Part shown: piece after piece, positions 1 to 11,500 of the stretch
How positions within the stretch are numbered: position 1 is the stretch's first letter
Layout of the letters: the number at the start of each line of letters is the position of its first letter
Origin: Chrysomallon squamiferum
Taxonomy: Eukaryota; Mollusca; Gastropoda; Neomphalida; Peltospiridae
Length of the DNA: 64,000 bases
Assembly (NCBI GenBank): GCA_012295275.1
Contig: CM022679.1
Location: 13,780,145 to 13,844,144, forward strand
Direction of reading: 5' to 3'
The notes under the pieces: generated by a model
What the model was told of the DNA's origin: nothing
The model's database searches: none
The model's input: only the letters and a program-made list of their open reading frames with translations
Position numbers and translations under genes: made by a program

Positions 1-2441
1 CATTCATTCTTTTGTAACTAACTAAAATACTAACCATAAAGATGATGAAACAACTAATTACACAATAATCATGATGATGATAATTATCAACAGAAATAAT
101 GCCAAAAAAAAAAAAAAAAAAAAAAAAAAATTAACCTTGACAGTTATGATTATGTCGTTAGCGGAGCCGGCGGCCGCAGACTTAGGATGGTAGCGTTGAT
201 GGTGGTAAACCATGATATTTATAAAATGTATCTTCAGCTTGTGAAATTGAGGCAAACAACAGTGTAGAGATGCTTGGGCGGAGAAACACGGTGAGGCTTG
301 CTTTACCAAGCAGTGTGTACGTCATACAGACAAAACAACCAGTCACGACCCGTTCAAAGTGATCACCATCCTAAAGGTATACCTGTCTAATCAGACGTAC
401 ATAAATAAGACAGAAAATATTCAGAATTCTAAACTACACACTTGCCACTGCCAGGTTTCCCACAAAAAATAGATGCACGCAAAAATGACGAAAGACAAAA
501 AGAACGGCGTGCTTCGGGGGAAGCGATGATTACCCTCGGTTACTGAGCAACCTGTTTAAGGTTGTCTCGATGGTCGAACGGTAACATTTAAATGTCTAAT
601 ACTGTGGTGTGATCGACTGTTTTTTTAATACTGTGTAATTGTGTCACAATCCATGACAGTAAAACTAGGACAGGTAATCTCGTCTTGACAGTTCGGTGGA
701 AATAAAGTGGATTGGTACCCACCTCTATTTTTAAATTATTAGTTCTAAGTGAACGATGGTAGTTTATTATGTTTAACTACTAGGAGTTAAAGGGTTAAGC
801 GCTAAACGTTATGCTAACAACAATAACAAATAATAACAACAAAAAAAACGTTACAACAGCAATAATAACAAAACTATTATTTATTATTGTTAGAAAAACA
901 ACGCTGGCAAACACTAAAGCAAACACGAACAATATCACAGTACTATAGCAATTATAACAACAATATCACAGTATTATAGCAATGATAACAATATCACAGT
1001 ACTATATCAACTAGAACAACAATATCACTCTACTATAGCAATTGTAACAACACTAAACAATACAATAAAAAAAAACCATAAACTATAGAACAAAGGAAGT
1101 ATTAAATATCACAAGTACAAACTTAAGTAATGAGATTTCATATATAGCCCGTAATATAGCATGGTATTAGATGCAGCTGTTTTTATTCTTTTCGTGTTCT
1201 TTGGCCGTCTAACAGCTCATGCATACCCTCTGTCCAAACTATCCCTGGGGTTAAAATGTATTAGACTGTTTACGCCTAGAATATATTCTGGCTGCTCCCA
1301 CAGAACCAGTTTATAAAAACACTAAATATTCTCAAAGATCAAGATCTTTTTACACTTCAAGAATTAAAATTATGTTACAAACTATAACAAAGTATGGATC
1401 AGACATACGTTTTTTGTAAACATCCGAACATTTACATGTATTATTTTTGTTTTCTTTTACTGACCTTTTCATTCAATACAAACTGCAAACGGATATGCTG
1501 ATTTGGCAAATAAATGATCTAAACCATTTTCTTGTTTATTGATAAATGATCTAACAAAACTTATAATTATATCTAAACGTGTGTTAGTGTTGTAATATGT
1601 TTGTTACAACACTGAAGTGATCCGGGTCATTCTCAAGATCCTATGTGAATTGAGTGTGGCCTAAACTGACTGTATCGTGTCATTCATGTTATCTTCTTTG
1701 AGTATAATGGACATTTAAATAGGGACCAACTTATGAATAACACAAGAGCGTATAATCTGTAAGCCAAAATATTCCCCAGAATATAAAGAGCTATATTACA
1801 CCATGGGGTAGACCAAGGATAGACTTGCAAGGATTTAATCTGGTCTGTTTCACTGGTATCTGATATGATCATACAAACTTAATTTAGAGGGTGCCGGTGT
1901 AAAATAATATTTGTTCCCCCAGGTCATATAGAACAGGAGTTTGTTAATTCCCACCGTCATAATCATTGGTGTAAATCAAAATGAAGGGTCTCGTCAGTGG
2001 ATTTACTTCGATACTTCAGGTTGAAACAAGAGACTTGGGTCCTGACATTTTGATGAAAGTGTGTTGTTGTAGCACTTGAATTTAAAATATTGAGGCACAA
2101 ATGCAACACGTTTCTAAAAGAGTACGTTCATAGGCCTGCAATAGCGTTATCGATAATAAAAAATTATCAATGGATTTAGGGATGAATGTTTTTACCTTCC
2201 TTTTAAAAAAAGAAAATCCCTGTTTTCAAGATGTTAATAGTGATCAAGTACCCAGACAAATGTATCCCCCAGTTAGTTCTTCACACATCTACAATTATAA
2301 TTGTGTACATATCAATAAAGGCAAACACTTCAAAACAAAATATTAATATATAATAATAATACACATACCACAAACAAAACTAATATGTCTACAATAATTA
2401 AATATGTTAATACTAAGTTAATTCTACTTTTGTCCTATCAG

Positions 2442-2550
2442 CTTGCAGCGATGGTTATGGACACTGTATTGAAGTAGGAAAAACAAGAAAAGATGTATGG
2501 AACTGAAGTGTATCAGGAAATTTCGAAATGTGCCCTTGTTCCATTTAAAG
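2442..2550 (+). pseudogene. Cysteine-rich exon-like sequence with an in-frame TGA
   Basis: A pyrimidine-rich acceptor (cctatcag) precedes a frame that reads CSDGYGHCIEVG and, after a TGA at 2504-2506, continues SVSGNFEMCPCS to a TAA at 2546. The spacing of Cys, Gly and aromatic residues looks like a small secreted Cys-rich module, and the TGA sits after WN, where a cysteine would fit. The copy at 24908-25016 has the same sequence and the same TGA, so the stop predates the duplication. The most likely reading is a dead exon. Recoding is possible but unsupported. I do not recognise the family. Confidence 0.3.
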
Positions 2551-2587
2551 GAGGTTGGTATTTCAATTTATATAATTACCTCTCATT

Positions 2588-2588
2588 A

Positions 2589-2646
<58 letters not shown>
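2588..2646. repeat. (AAT)n microsatellite
   Basis: An AAT trinucleotide tract with one interruption. The paralogous tract at about 25057-25128 is longer, so it has changed length since the duplication. Confidence 0.95.
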
Positions 2647-2652
<6 letters not shown>

Positions 2653-2853
2653 AACCTAGTTATCTGTAGCTAGTGAAGAAGAAAGAAGAAAATATTTTTT
2701 GATATGGTTTGTTACACTATTATAACAGTGAAATGTTTGTATCCTCTGTTATTTGTTTTCTAATTCTGCATAAATTAGTTACGTTCATTACAAATTATTA
2801 ATCTCATACTAAATATGTCGATCATTTTATTCGGTTGGAATCACTATTTTCAT

Positions 2854-2975
2854 TTAAAGAATAAATCCATTTGGAATACTGTGTATGTCAATCACTGTAT
2901 CATTATCTTCAACAGTAATGGTCTCGTCAGCATGGTTTCTTTCACTATTTCTCCAATTCTGTCCAACAGGCTCAT
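2854..2975 (-). pseudogene. Remnant of the acidic tail exon (copy 1)
   Basis: The minus strand reads QDEPVGQNWRNSERNHADET and then an acidic stretch ending IPNGF. This aligns with DEDHPVGQNSRNRN of the intact tail exon at 56058-56488. The 5' two thirds of that exon is missing and replaced by a (TTG)n/(TAT)n tract at 2976-3020, so the piece is not expressible as in the intact copy. An equivalent remnant lies at 25335-25456. Confidence 0.5.
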
Positions 2976-3295
2976 CTTGATAATAATAATAATAACAACA
3001 ACAACAACAACAATAATAGCAATAAATACAGTAATAAAACCTAAATGAAATAAACATTGTTAAAAATATAAAAATATGCCACTCAGAAATTAGTTTCATT
3101 GTACAACTCATACATATCACATTTCATGTACACATTTTACAAGGCTGTAATGGTGTTCTCATAATTAATCTAAAATACATGTAATAGCACAAGTCAGAAA
3201 TTGTTATAAACTGAACAAAAATGAATATTTTACAGCAGTGACACAGCAAGATATTAAAGAAAATATTTTACACACATTAATTTTGTTTGCTCAAA

Positions 3296-3380
3296 TTAAC
3301 TGTAGTGATCTCAATTTGACCTTAATGTAGGGCTCTACTTTGACAGTATGAACAAATGGCAAAAACACTTTCAATGTCTC
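3296..3380 (-). pseudogene. Frameshifted copy of the small conserved block seen at 56660-56772
   Basis: The minus strand reads ETLKVFLPFVHTVKVEPYI after an AG, matching DTLKVFLPFDHTAKVETYI at 56660-56772. A one-base deletion shifts the frame after 'VKL', and the downstream donor-like GT is lost. The same sequence recurs in the second copy near 25.8 kb. From here to 4155 I see only low-complexity and unique non-coding sequence. Confidence 0.4.
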
Positions 3381-4155
3381 TCCTAATTTATATATATATA
3401 TATAAATGACAACCAGTCTTTGCTATGACAGTAAAAATACGCTATCACGAAACTGGATCCCCCTTTATTTGCATCAATGGCGATGACATTTCGTTTGATG
3501 AGGACTGATTTGTTGTAAGTTGTTAGAAAAAGATTTGGACTCATACCATCAAGGTTATTTGTACGGATAAGACCAATATGATTCAATAATTATTATTTCG
3601 TGCATTTATGTATGCATCTGTATGTGTGTTTATATACATGTGCGAATGAGTAAGTTAATGGATGTGTGCATGAGTGAGTCGGTGAAAAAAAATTAAAATA
3701 TTAATAGGATCAAGCTATCCTAAAGGATGATTGTCACAGTGAAAAAAAGCAGCAGCATTCATTAAAGACATTTATATACAAACAGTGAGTAATGGGAATT
3801 CACACAACTAGACTCAAATGTTTTTATAACAGTCATACATGCATTTGCAAAGGCAGGAAATGTCAGCGTTCATATGTTACTCCTGGAGCAACAGCATCAT
3901 ATTATGTACATTCTTTATTATTAGGAAAAACTGGTTAGAAGAAACAAATAAAATACTGAAAGAATACACAGTGCATTTAGACTATTGACTGGCACGTAAC
4001 AACAAATTTATGTTCTTTGACAGAACTGTAAACTAATCTGAATTGAAACATATGCAGTGTTGTGTGAGTGGATTTGTGTTTACGTGTGTGAGTGTGTTTT
4101 TTTCAATTTGGTTAACTGGAAATATACATCTGTCAACTCACCAGCTATTTTGTCT

Positions 4156-5556
4156 TTAATTCGTTAGTTCTACTTGTTCTTCATTTTGGTCAACACCATC
4201 TTTGTTTTTGTTTCTACTTCGAATGATCCCCTGTAGAAAAAATACTAAACCTGCAACTGATAATCCTGCTGCTATTGTTAGACTTGCTATGAAAAGTGTA
4301 TAATAAAGGTCTTTCTGACTCTGGGGGAGATCTGAAATAAAACCAAAGCTTTGTAACAAGCACCCATAAAAACAACTATGAATTCAGCCATTTTTATACA
4401 GCAAACCAGACTACTGCCATAATACATATACATACACACATACATAAAAACATATATACATTTATATACACATACATTCATACACAAGCATACATACGAA
4501 CACACATACATACAAACATACATATCCATATACTGCCATAATATATGAATACATACATACACACACATATATATATATACTGTGCATACATACCTACACA
4601 CAAATATATATATGCAAACACACATACATATAAACATACATACACACATACATACATACATACATACATACATACATGAACAAACATAGATTCATATATA
4701 AATATAAATATATATATACACACACACACACACATAAGAACAGATATACACAAACAAACATTCATTATTTTGTGGCTGTAATAAATACTTACCTTTTGTT
4801 GTCTGATTATCAAGGAAATTTGAAACTAAAACAGAAAACAAATATAATCTGTGAAATAAGCACACAGAAAAGTTGTTACTCTACAAAATGAGATCAAAAA
4901 CAAAAGTTGTAACTAACTTTGTGAAGATCTGTGTGTTTATTTGTTTGTTTGTTTTTTTGTTTGTTTGTTTGTTTATCTGTTTATTTATTTATTATTTATT
5001 TATCAAATAAAAAGACATAATAAAAATGTTACCTTACTGTTATAAAATATAGTATCATCTAGCCTAGAAAGACCTGCTTTATAGAAACATTTTACAAATA
5101 GCAAAACATTTCTTCTTTTTAGAAACGTTTGTAACTAACTAATAAAACACACACAAACACATACTCATTCAGAAAGGACCAAAAGCAAACTGTAATATAC
5201 ATTACAAGGAAACTTTAAACTATATATATACACACACTCACACATACGATAAATATACAAACACAAACATTTATTATTTTATAGCTGTAACAATTAATAA
5301 TTCTTACCTGTCTGATTATAAAGGAAATCTGAAACAAAAACAATAAACAGAAAAGTTGTAACTGTAATTTTGTGAAGATCTGTTTATTTCTTCAAATAAA
5401 AAGACACAATAAAAATGCTTCAGTATTGATATAGAAACATTTTAAAATATAGAAATAGCAAAAATAGGTCTTCTTATTAAGAACCTTTAAAGCTAATAAA
5501 ACACATACACATATTCATTCATAAATATTCAAACAGACAGACAGACACACACAGAT

Positions 5557-5593
<37 letters not shown>

Positions 5594-5793
5594 GATACAT
5601 ACACATATTTACCTACCCGTACAGAAAGGAGCACACTGTTTAGGGAAAACCAAACGTGTTGTAGGGCACAAATCACTGATGCCTTTGCAGTAATAGCACC
5701 TCTGGTCTTCAGGTACACAGTACTGTTCTATCTCATCACATTCATAGTAGTGGCCACATCTAACCATTGTTCCATGTGTCATATTGATTACTT
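4156..5793 (-). CDS. TNFR-like cysteine-rich single-pass receptor, copy A (exons 2-5)
   Basis: Minus-strand gene with exons 5617-5793 (Cys-rich domain), 5308-5328 (21 nt), 4793-4825 (33 nt) and 4156-4331 (transmembrane and tail, TAA stop). All have GT-AG borders and phase-1 junctions. The ectodomain has eight cysteines and an NMT sequon. Its end, CYYCKGISDLC...PKQCAPFC, has the spacing of the compact TNF-receptor modules found in TACI, BCMA and Fn14. The micro-exons encode a stalk with two NQT sequons. The last exon gives LYYTLFIASLTIAAG... as a membrane helix, then RSRNKNK and a short acidic tail ending QVELTN, with no death domain. The first exon is not certain: the nearest candidate upstream, ending at 7337, is truncated by a hAT insertion. 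A plasma-membrane ligand or pathogen receptor is inference from architecture only. Confidence 0.6.
4425..4740. repeat. (ACAT)n/(CA)n/(TA)n microsatellite cluster in an intron of receptor copy A
   Basis: Imperfect ACAT, CA and TA tracts. They create long artefactual frames rich in His-Thr-Tyr or Met-Tyr-Val-Cys, which are not genes. The counterpart is at about 26900-27200. Confidence 0.9.
5163..5195 (-). pseudogene. Possible eroded Cys-rich exon between the two micro-exons
   Basis: The intron sequence at about 4860-5190 parallels that at 5330-5640 (same 'gtgaagatctgt' and 'aaaaagacataataaaaatg' blocks in the same order). This suggests an internal tandem duplication of Cys-rich exon, intron and micro-exon. 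Where the second Cys-rich exon should be, only 'cagaaagga' and 'caaactgt' survive, compared with 'cagaaaggagcacactgt' in the intact exon. Confidence 0.35.
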
Positions 5794-5844
5794 CTGAAAA
5801 TAAAACTGTACTGTTATTATTTCTCTAAATTCCAATTAAAGAGT

Positions 5845-5976
5845 GTATTTGGCTATGCGAAAATACATACACACATACATACATACATATTTATACATAC
5901 ATACATACATACACACATACATACATACATACATACATACATACACACATACATACATACATACATACTTACTTAC

Positions 5977-6027
<51 letters not shown>
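5845..6027. repeat. (ACAT)n followed by (AC)n microsatellite
   Basis: Lies about 50 bp upstream (minus-strand sense) of the Cys-rich exon. It is present at the same place in copy B (28480-28708) and copy C (36345-36592), with different lengths. Confidence 0.95.
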
Positions 6028-6030
<3 letters not shown>

Positions 6031-6858
6031 GTACCGGATCCATAGGATCAACTTGTTTTAATGTATGTCACCGAACTGGGGAATGACAGAAACTTCTGGA
6101 ACCGTTTCGAAACAAATGGTGCCACTCCTACGAATCACGTTACGGATGGCATTGAAAACTGAAAATGATAGGCAGCAGTCTTCCCAATATTTTTGAATTC
6201 AAAGATATGATTAAAAGAAAACAGGCCTTTGTTGAAGTTAAAGTTTTATAGTTAAGACTTTGACATATGCCTATAGAAAATGCTCCTCTTGACAGGACAA
6301 AAATCTGCAACAGAATATGCTGATTCCGTCTCCCATTTTGTTGGACTGTAAAATGTTAGTTCTTTGTTGATCTTTTGGGAAATTAACTTTACTAAAGTGT
6401 ATGTCATTTTTATGAGAAACAGTAGTACACTATTAAAAATCAAAATAAGCGATTAATTAATTTATTTAATATATTCAGAACAATTTATATTTGTAAAACA
6501 TTGTTTTTATTTATTTATTTTTTATTTTTTCTATTTATTTATTTTTAAGAATCAGTTAAATTGAAGAGTATTCCGAGGAATATTTAAATACATCCTCTAC
6601 AGGATAAACTGGCAAGGTTTCAAGTCGGAAATGACGTTTTGTTCAGATTTACCTGTCGCGTGCGAGCACAGTGAGGTGACCCCGTATGTCATTATGCGAA
6701 ATAAAAGATTATGAAGAAACAGTAGTACAGTATTAAAGATCAAAATAAGCGACCAATTTATTTATTTAATATATTCCGTACAATTTATATTTATAAAACA
6801 TATTTTTTATTTACATATTTTATTAGTGTTTATTTAATTTATTAATTTATGTACTATT

Positions 6859-6890
<32 letters not shown>

Positions 6891-7385
6891 TTCATATTTG
6901 TATTTTTATTTTTATTATTATTTTATTTATTTTTTCTATTTTTTAAATTTCTTTCGAAAATATACAAAACGTTATTTTCCATGTCATTATTTACCTTAGA
7001 TACTCTCACAACGTTCATATTCCGTAGACACATTATACAGACAGTCTGCAGGTAATTAATTCTATACAATATTTTTAATAATTTACAGGTGACACTCGAT
7101 TTCGTAAAGCAATAGAGTTAACAAAAAAGTCTGGGAAATCGCGAATCTAAATATTAACCCTCAAATTTACCAAAACATTAAACTTTAGAACACATAACAT
7201 CTATTTAATACGGTAATAGAATAATCTAAGAAAAACATACAGACAAAAAGAAATTAAACAAATTTAAGAAAAAGGAACAGAAGAAAAATGTAGAGTACGT
7301 TGGGTATAGTTATGGGTGAATTGTAAAATGTATTCTTACCTTGATGGAAATTGGATTGAGACAGGACTGCCGCGATCGTGTAGTT
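6028..7385. repeat. Diverged cassette sequence with MITE pieces, copy 1
   Basis: No gene seen. Contains an internal fragment of the 43.6-kb-type MITE (6280-6440), a diverged first-exon cassette (6545-6660) and the right end of the MITE with its inverted repeat (6660-6715). From about 6950 to 7385 there is a cassette ending in a good minus-strand donor (TCAAG|GTAAGA, exon end 7337). The exon part is cut at 7385 by the hAT end. Confidence 0.6.
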
Positions 7386-8155
7386 CAGTGATTCTCAACC
7401 TTTTTTTTTTGCCAACGGCACACCTTGGAACACAGGAAAAAATAGCGGCACACCTGGCTAAATATATATGAAAAATATTTGAATTTTGCAAAATAAAAAC
7501 ATGGCAAGTCATAGACAGCAGACAACCGTAGACACAAATTAGTCATAGACACATAGAATGACTCAAACTAAATAAAGAAAAACACAGCTATGAACTCACT
7601 TCATTGCAGTAGTTCTAATTTCATGAATCAAATAGCTGGCTTCTTTAGTGACAAATTTGTGCCTGACTTTTATTCATAATTTCGTCAATGTTTCGTCAAA
7701 TATGAGACAGACACACCCTCATTTCTTCTTCCATTGTACGTAATCTCCAGTGCTTCATGTTTTTGATGTTGTTTAATGTTGAGAAGCCTAATTCACATAT
7801 GTAAGAAGTTGAAAATTGTAATAAAATTGCTAAAGCTCTTTTATATAATATGGGATACTCCTCTTCAATTGAAATCCAAAATGAATCAATGGGCAGATTC
7901 AAATATTTTAATTTTAACCCTTGGTCATTAGAAAGGTGGCCAATTCGTATTCTTCCTATAACTCACGTTCAATGTTGGAAGAATAATTTATGAAAGGATT
8001 TCTAATCCAATCATTCTTTTCTGACTTTAATGACGGAAAGTAATTGTTGATGCTTTCGTCCAGGACTGTCAGATGAGTAAACACAATAGAGATCATTTCT
8101 CTAATACAGGTAGAACACAATAAAAGGAACATATCAAGATTGCCAGTGATTGCTT
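7386..8155 (-). mobile_element. hAT-type DNA transposon remnant with transposase C-terminus, copy 1
   Basis: The 5' border reads CAGTGATTCTCAACC, the classic hAT/Charlie-type terminal inverted repeat. Inside, the minus strand encodes ELGFSTLNNIKNMKHWRL...MEEEMRVCLS (7696-7902), the conserved C-terminal dimerisation region of hAT transposases (ZBED5/DUF4371-like group). Upstream reading frame is broken. The element is truncated at about 8155, where it meets MITE sequence. It sits inside the first exon of a receptor cassette, so it removes the 5' half of that exon. Copy 2 is at 30122-30898. Confidence 0.75.
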
Positions 8156-8330
8156 TTTTTTGTTGGACTGTAAAATGTTAATCCATTGTTGGTCTTTTGG
8201 AAAATAAACTATACTGTAATCCCGTACTGTTTTATCATTTGCTATCCTTGACTGCTTAAGTAATATATAACAATAGGTTCGGGCACAGTGAGGTGACCCC
8301 ATACGTCATTGCACGAAATAAGACGTTACA
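8156..8330. mobile_element. MITE fragment (43.6-kb family), right half
   Basis: Matches the internal part and right inverted repeat of the element at 43563-43855, ending in gggcacagtgaggtgacccc. The left half is replaced by the truncated hAT. The counterpart in copy 2 is about 30899-31065. Confidence 0.6.
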
Positions 8331-8468
8331 AAGAAACAATAGTACACTATTAAAGATCAAGATAAGCGACCAATTTATTTAGTTAATATATTCAGTACAA
8401 TTTATATTTATAAAACATATTTTTTATTTACGTATTTTATTATTGTTTATTTAATTTATTAATTTATG

Positions 8469-8472
<4 letters not shown>

Positions 8473-8530
<58 letters not shown>
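8473..8530. repeat. (ATT)n microsatellite, then (ATTT)n
   Basis: T-rich tri- and tetranucleotide tract inside cassette-derived sequence. The equivalent at 31185-31262 is longer. Confidence 0.9.
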
Positions 8531-8531
<1 letters not shown>

Positions 8532-8589
8532 TTTATTCATTTATTTTTATTAGTATTTTTATTTTTATTAGTATTTTATTTATTTTTTC

Positions 8590-11500
8590 TATTTTTTAAA
8601 TTTCTTTCGAAAATATACAAAACGTTATTTTGTCATGCCATAATTTACCTTAGATACTCTCACAACGTTCATATTTCGTGGACACATTATACAGACAGTA
8701 TGCAGGTAATTAATTCTATACAATATTTTTAATAATTTACATGTGACACTCTATTTCATAGAGCAATAGAGTTAATACAAAAGTTTGGGAAATCGCGAAT
8801 CTAAATATTAACCCTCAAATTTACCAAACCATTAAATTTTAGAACACATAACATCTATTTAATACGGTAATATAATAATCTAAGAACGATATACAGACAA
8901 AAACGAATTAAACAAATTTCATACGGTATATGTTAAGAAAAAGGAACAGTAGAAAAATGTAGGCTAGGTTGGGTGTAGTTATGAGTGAATTGTAAAATGT
9001 ATTCTTTCTGGATGGAAATTGAATTGAGAGAGGGCTGTCGCGATCGTATAGTTGAACACAGAATAAGTTAATAGTACGTAGAGGCAAGGTTTCAAGCGGG
9101 AAATGACGTGTGTTCAGATTTATCCAGACAAAATAATCACGTGTCGCGTAAGCGATATAAACAGTTCTATTTTCCGAATTAAAAGTAATCCATATCGTAA
9201 ATTGAAAGTCTTTATTCTAGCGATATAAACAGTTCTATTTTCCAAATAAAAGTAAAAAAAAACAATTTCTTTTTTTTAATTTTTAATTTTTTTTTAAATT
9301 TCTTTTGAAAATATACAAGACATTATTTTGCAATGTCATTATTTACCTTAGATATTCTCACAACGTTCATATTTCGTAAACAGATTTTTCAAACACTATG
9401 CAGGTAATTAATTCTATACAATATTTTTTCAATAATTTACAGGTGACACTCGATTTTATAGAGCAATAGAGTTAATACAAAAGTTTGGGAAATCGGTTAT
9501 CTAAATATTAACCCTCAACTTTACCAAAACATTAAACTTTAGAACACATAATATCTACTTAATACGGTAATATAATAATCTAAGAACAATATACAGACAA
9601 AAACAAATTAAACAAATTGCATACGGTATATATTTTAAGAAAAAGGAACAGTAGAAAAATGTAGACTAGGTTGGGTATAGTTACGATTGAATTGTCAAAT
9701 GTATTCTTACCTTAATGGAAATTGGATTGAGATAGGACTGCCGCAATCGTGTAGTTGAACACAGAATAAGTTAATAGTGCGTAGTGGTAAGGTTTCAAGC
9801 GGAAAATGACGTGTGTACAGATTTATTCAGACAAAATAATCACGTGTCGCGTAAGCGATATAAATAGTTCTATTTTCCAAATTAAAAGTAAATCCATATC
9901 GGAAATTATATGTCTTTTTTTTTTTTTTTTTTTTTTTTATTTTTATTTTTTTATTTCTTGTTGTTTTGTTTTTGTTTTTTTTTGTATTTTATTACTATTC
10001 TTTTTCACTTTCTTTCGAAAATATACAAAACGTTATTTTGCCATGTCATTATTTACCTTAGATATTCTCACAACGTTCATAATTCGTAGACACATTATAC
10101 AGACAGTATGTAGGTAATTAATTCTATACAATATTTTTTTAATAATTTACATGTGACACTCTATTTCACAGAGCAATAGAGTTAATACAAAAGTTTGGGA
10201 AATCGCGAATCTAAATATTAACCCTCAAATTTACCAAACCATTAAATTTTAGAACACATAACATCTATTTAATACGGTAATATAATAATCTAAGAACGAT
10301 ATACAGACAAAAACGAATTAAACAAATTTCATACGGTATATGTTAAGAAAAAGGAACAGTAGAAAAATGTAGGCTAGGTTGGGTATAGTCATGAGTGAAT
10401 TGTAAAATGTATTCTTTCTGGATGGAAATTGGATTGACAGAGGGCTGTCGCGATCGTATAGTTGAACACAGAATAAGTTAATAGTACGTAGAGGCAAGGT
10501 TTCAAGCGGGAAATGACGTGTGTTCAGATTTATCCAGACAAAATAATCACGTGTCGCGTAAGCGATATAAACAGTTCTATTTTCCGAATTAAAAGTAATC
10601 CATATCGTAAATTGAAAGTCTTTATTCTAGCGATATAAACAGTTCTATTTTCCAAATAAAAGTAAAAAAAAACAATTTCTTTTTTTTAATTTTTAATTTT
10701 TTTTTAAATTTCTTTTGAAAATATACAAGACATTATTTTGCAATGTCATTATTTACCTTAGATATTCTCACAACGTTCATATTTCGTAAACAGATTTTTC
10801 AAACACTATGCAGGTAATTAATTCTATACAATATTTTTTCAATAATTTACAGGTGACACTCGATTTTATAGAGCAATAGAGTTAATACAAAAGTTTGGGA
10901 AATCGGTTATCTAAATATTAACCCTCAACTTTACCAAAACATTAAACTTTAGAACATATAATATCTACTTAATACGGTAATATAATAATCTAAGAACAAT
11001 ATACAGACAAAAACAAATTAAACAAATTGCATACGGTATATTTTAAGAAAAAGGAACAGTAGAAAAATGTAGACTAGGTTGGGTATAGTTACGATTGAAT
11101 TGTCAAATGTATTCTTACCTTAATGGAAATTGGATTGAGATAGGACTGCCGCAATCGTGTAGTTGAACACAGAATAAGTTAATAGTGCGTAGTGGCAAGG
11201 TTTCAAGCGGAAAATGACGTGTGTACAGATTTATTCAGACAAAATAATCACGTGTCGCGTAAGCGATATAAATAGTTCTATTTTCCAAATTAAAAGTAAA
11301 TCCATATCGGAAATTATATGTCTTTATTTTATTTTAATTTTATTTTAATTTTTATTTATTTATTTCTTGTTGTTTTGTTTTTTTTTTTTGTATTTTATTA
11401 CTATTCTTTTTCACTTTCTTTCGAAAATATACAAAACGTTATTTTGCCATGTCATTATTTACCTTAGATATTCTCACAACGTTCATAATTCGTAGACACA

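Larger units (their letters stand above)
1..8720. repeat. Segmental duplication, copy 1 (pairs with 22463-31440)
   Basis: Base 1 aligns with base 22463, and the two stretches can be read side by side with only scattered substitutions and indels. The offset grows from 22462 at the left end to 22481 near 2.8-3.4 kb, about 22681 near 6.3 kb and about 22740 near 8.2 kb, as short indels accumulate. The block carries receptor copy A, a hAT remnant and the first cassette of the array. The resemblance ends at about 8.7 kb, where each copy runs into a cassette array of a different period. Bases 1-2440 contain no gene I can support: a poly-A run near 105-130, SINE-tail-like sequence near 330-450 and a SINE-head-like piece near 560-590. 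Confidence 0.92.

Noticed and set aside
131-285. FAD-binding (GMC oxidoreductase-like) start, SYDYVVSGAGG on the plus strand, repeated near 22.6 kb
   Set aside because: A short resemblance to a Rossmann GxGxxG start, but the third glycine context is wrong and the following residues do not match; no further exon found.
4287-4813. Minus-strand frames of repeating Met-Tyr-Val-Cys
   Set aside because: Opposite strand of an (ACAT)n cluster lying in a receptor intron.
7018-7095. Short intron on the plus strand in cassettes (CTGCAG|GTAATT ... TTTACAG)
   Set aside because: The resulting intron would be about 37 nt, below the usual animal minimum, and neighbouring frames are not open.
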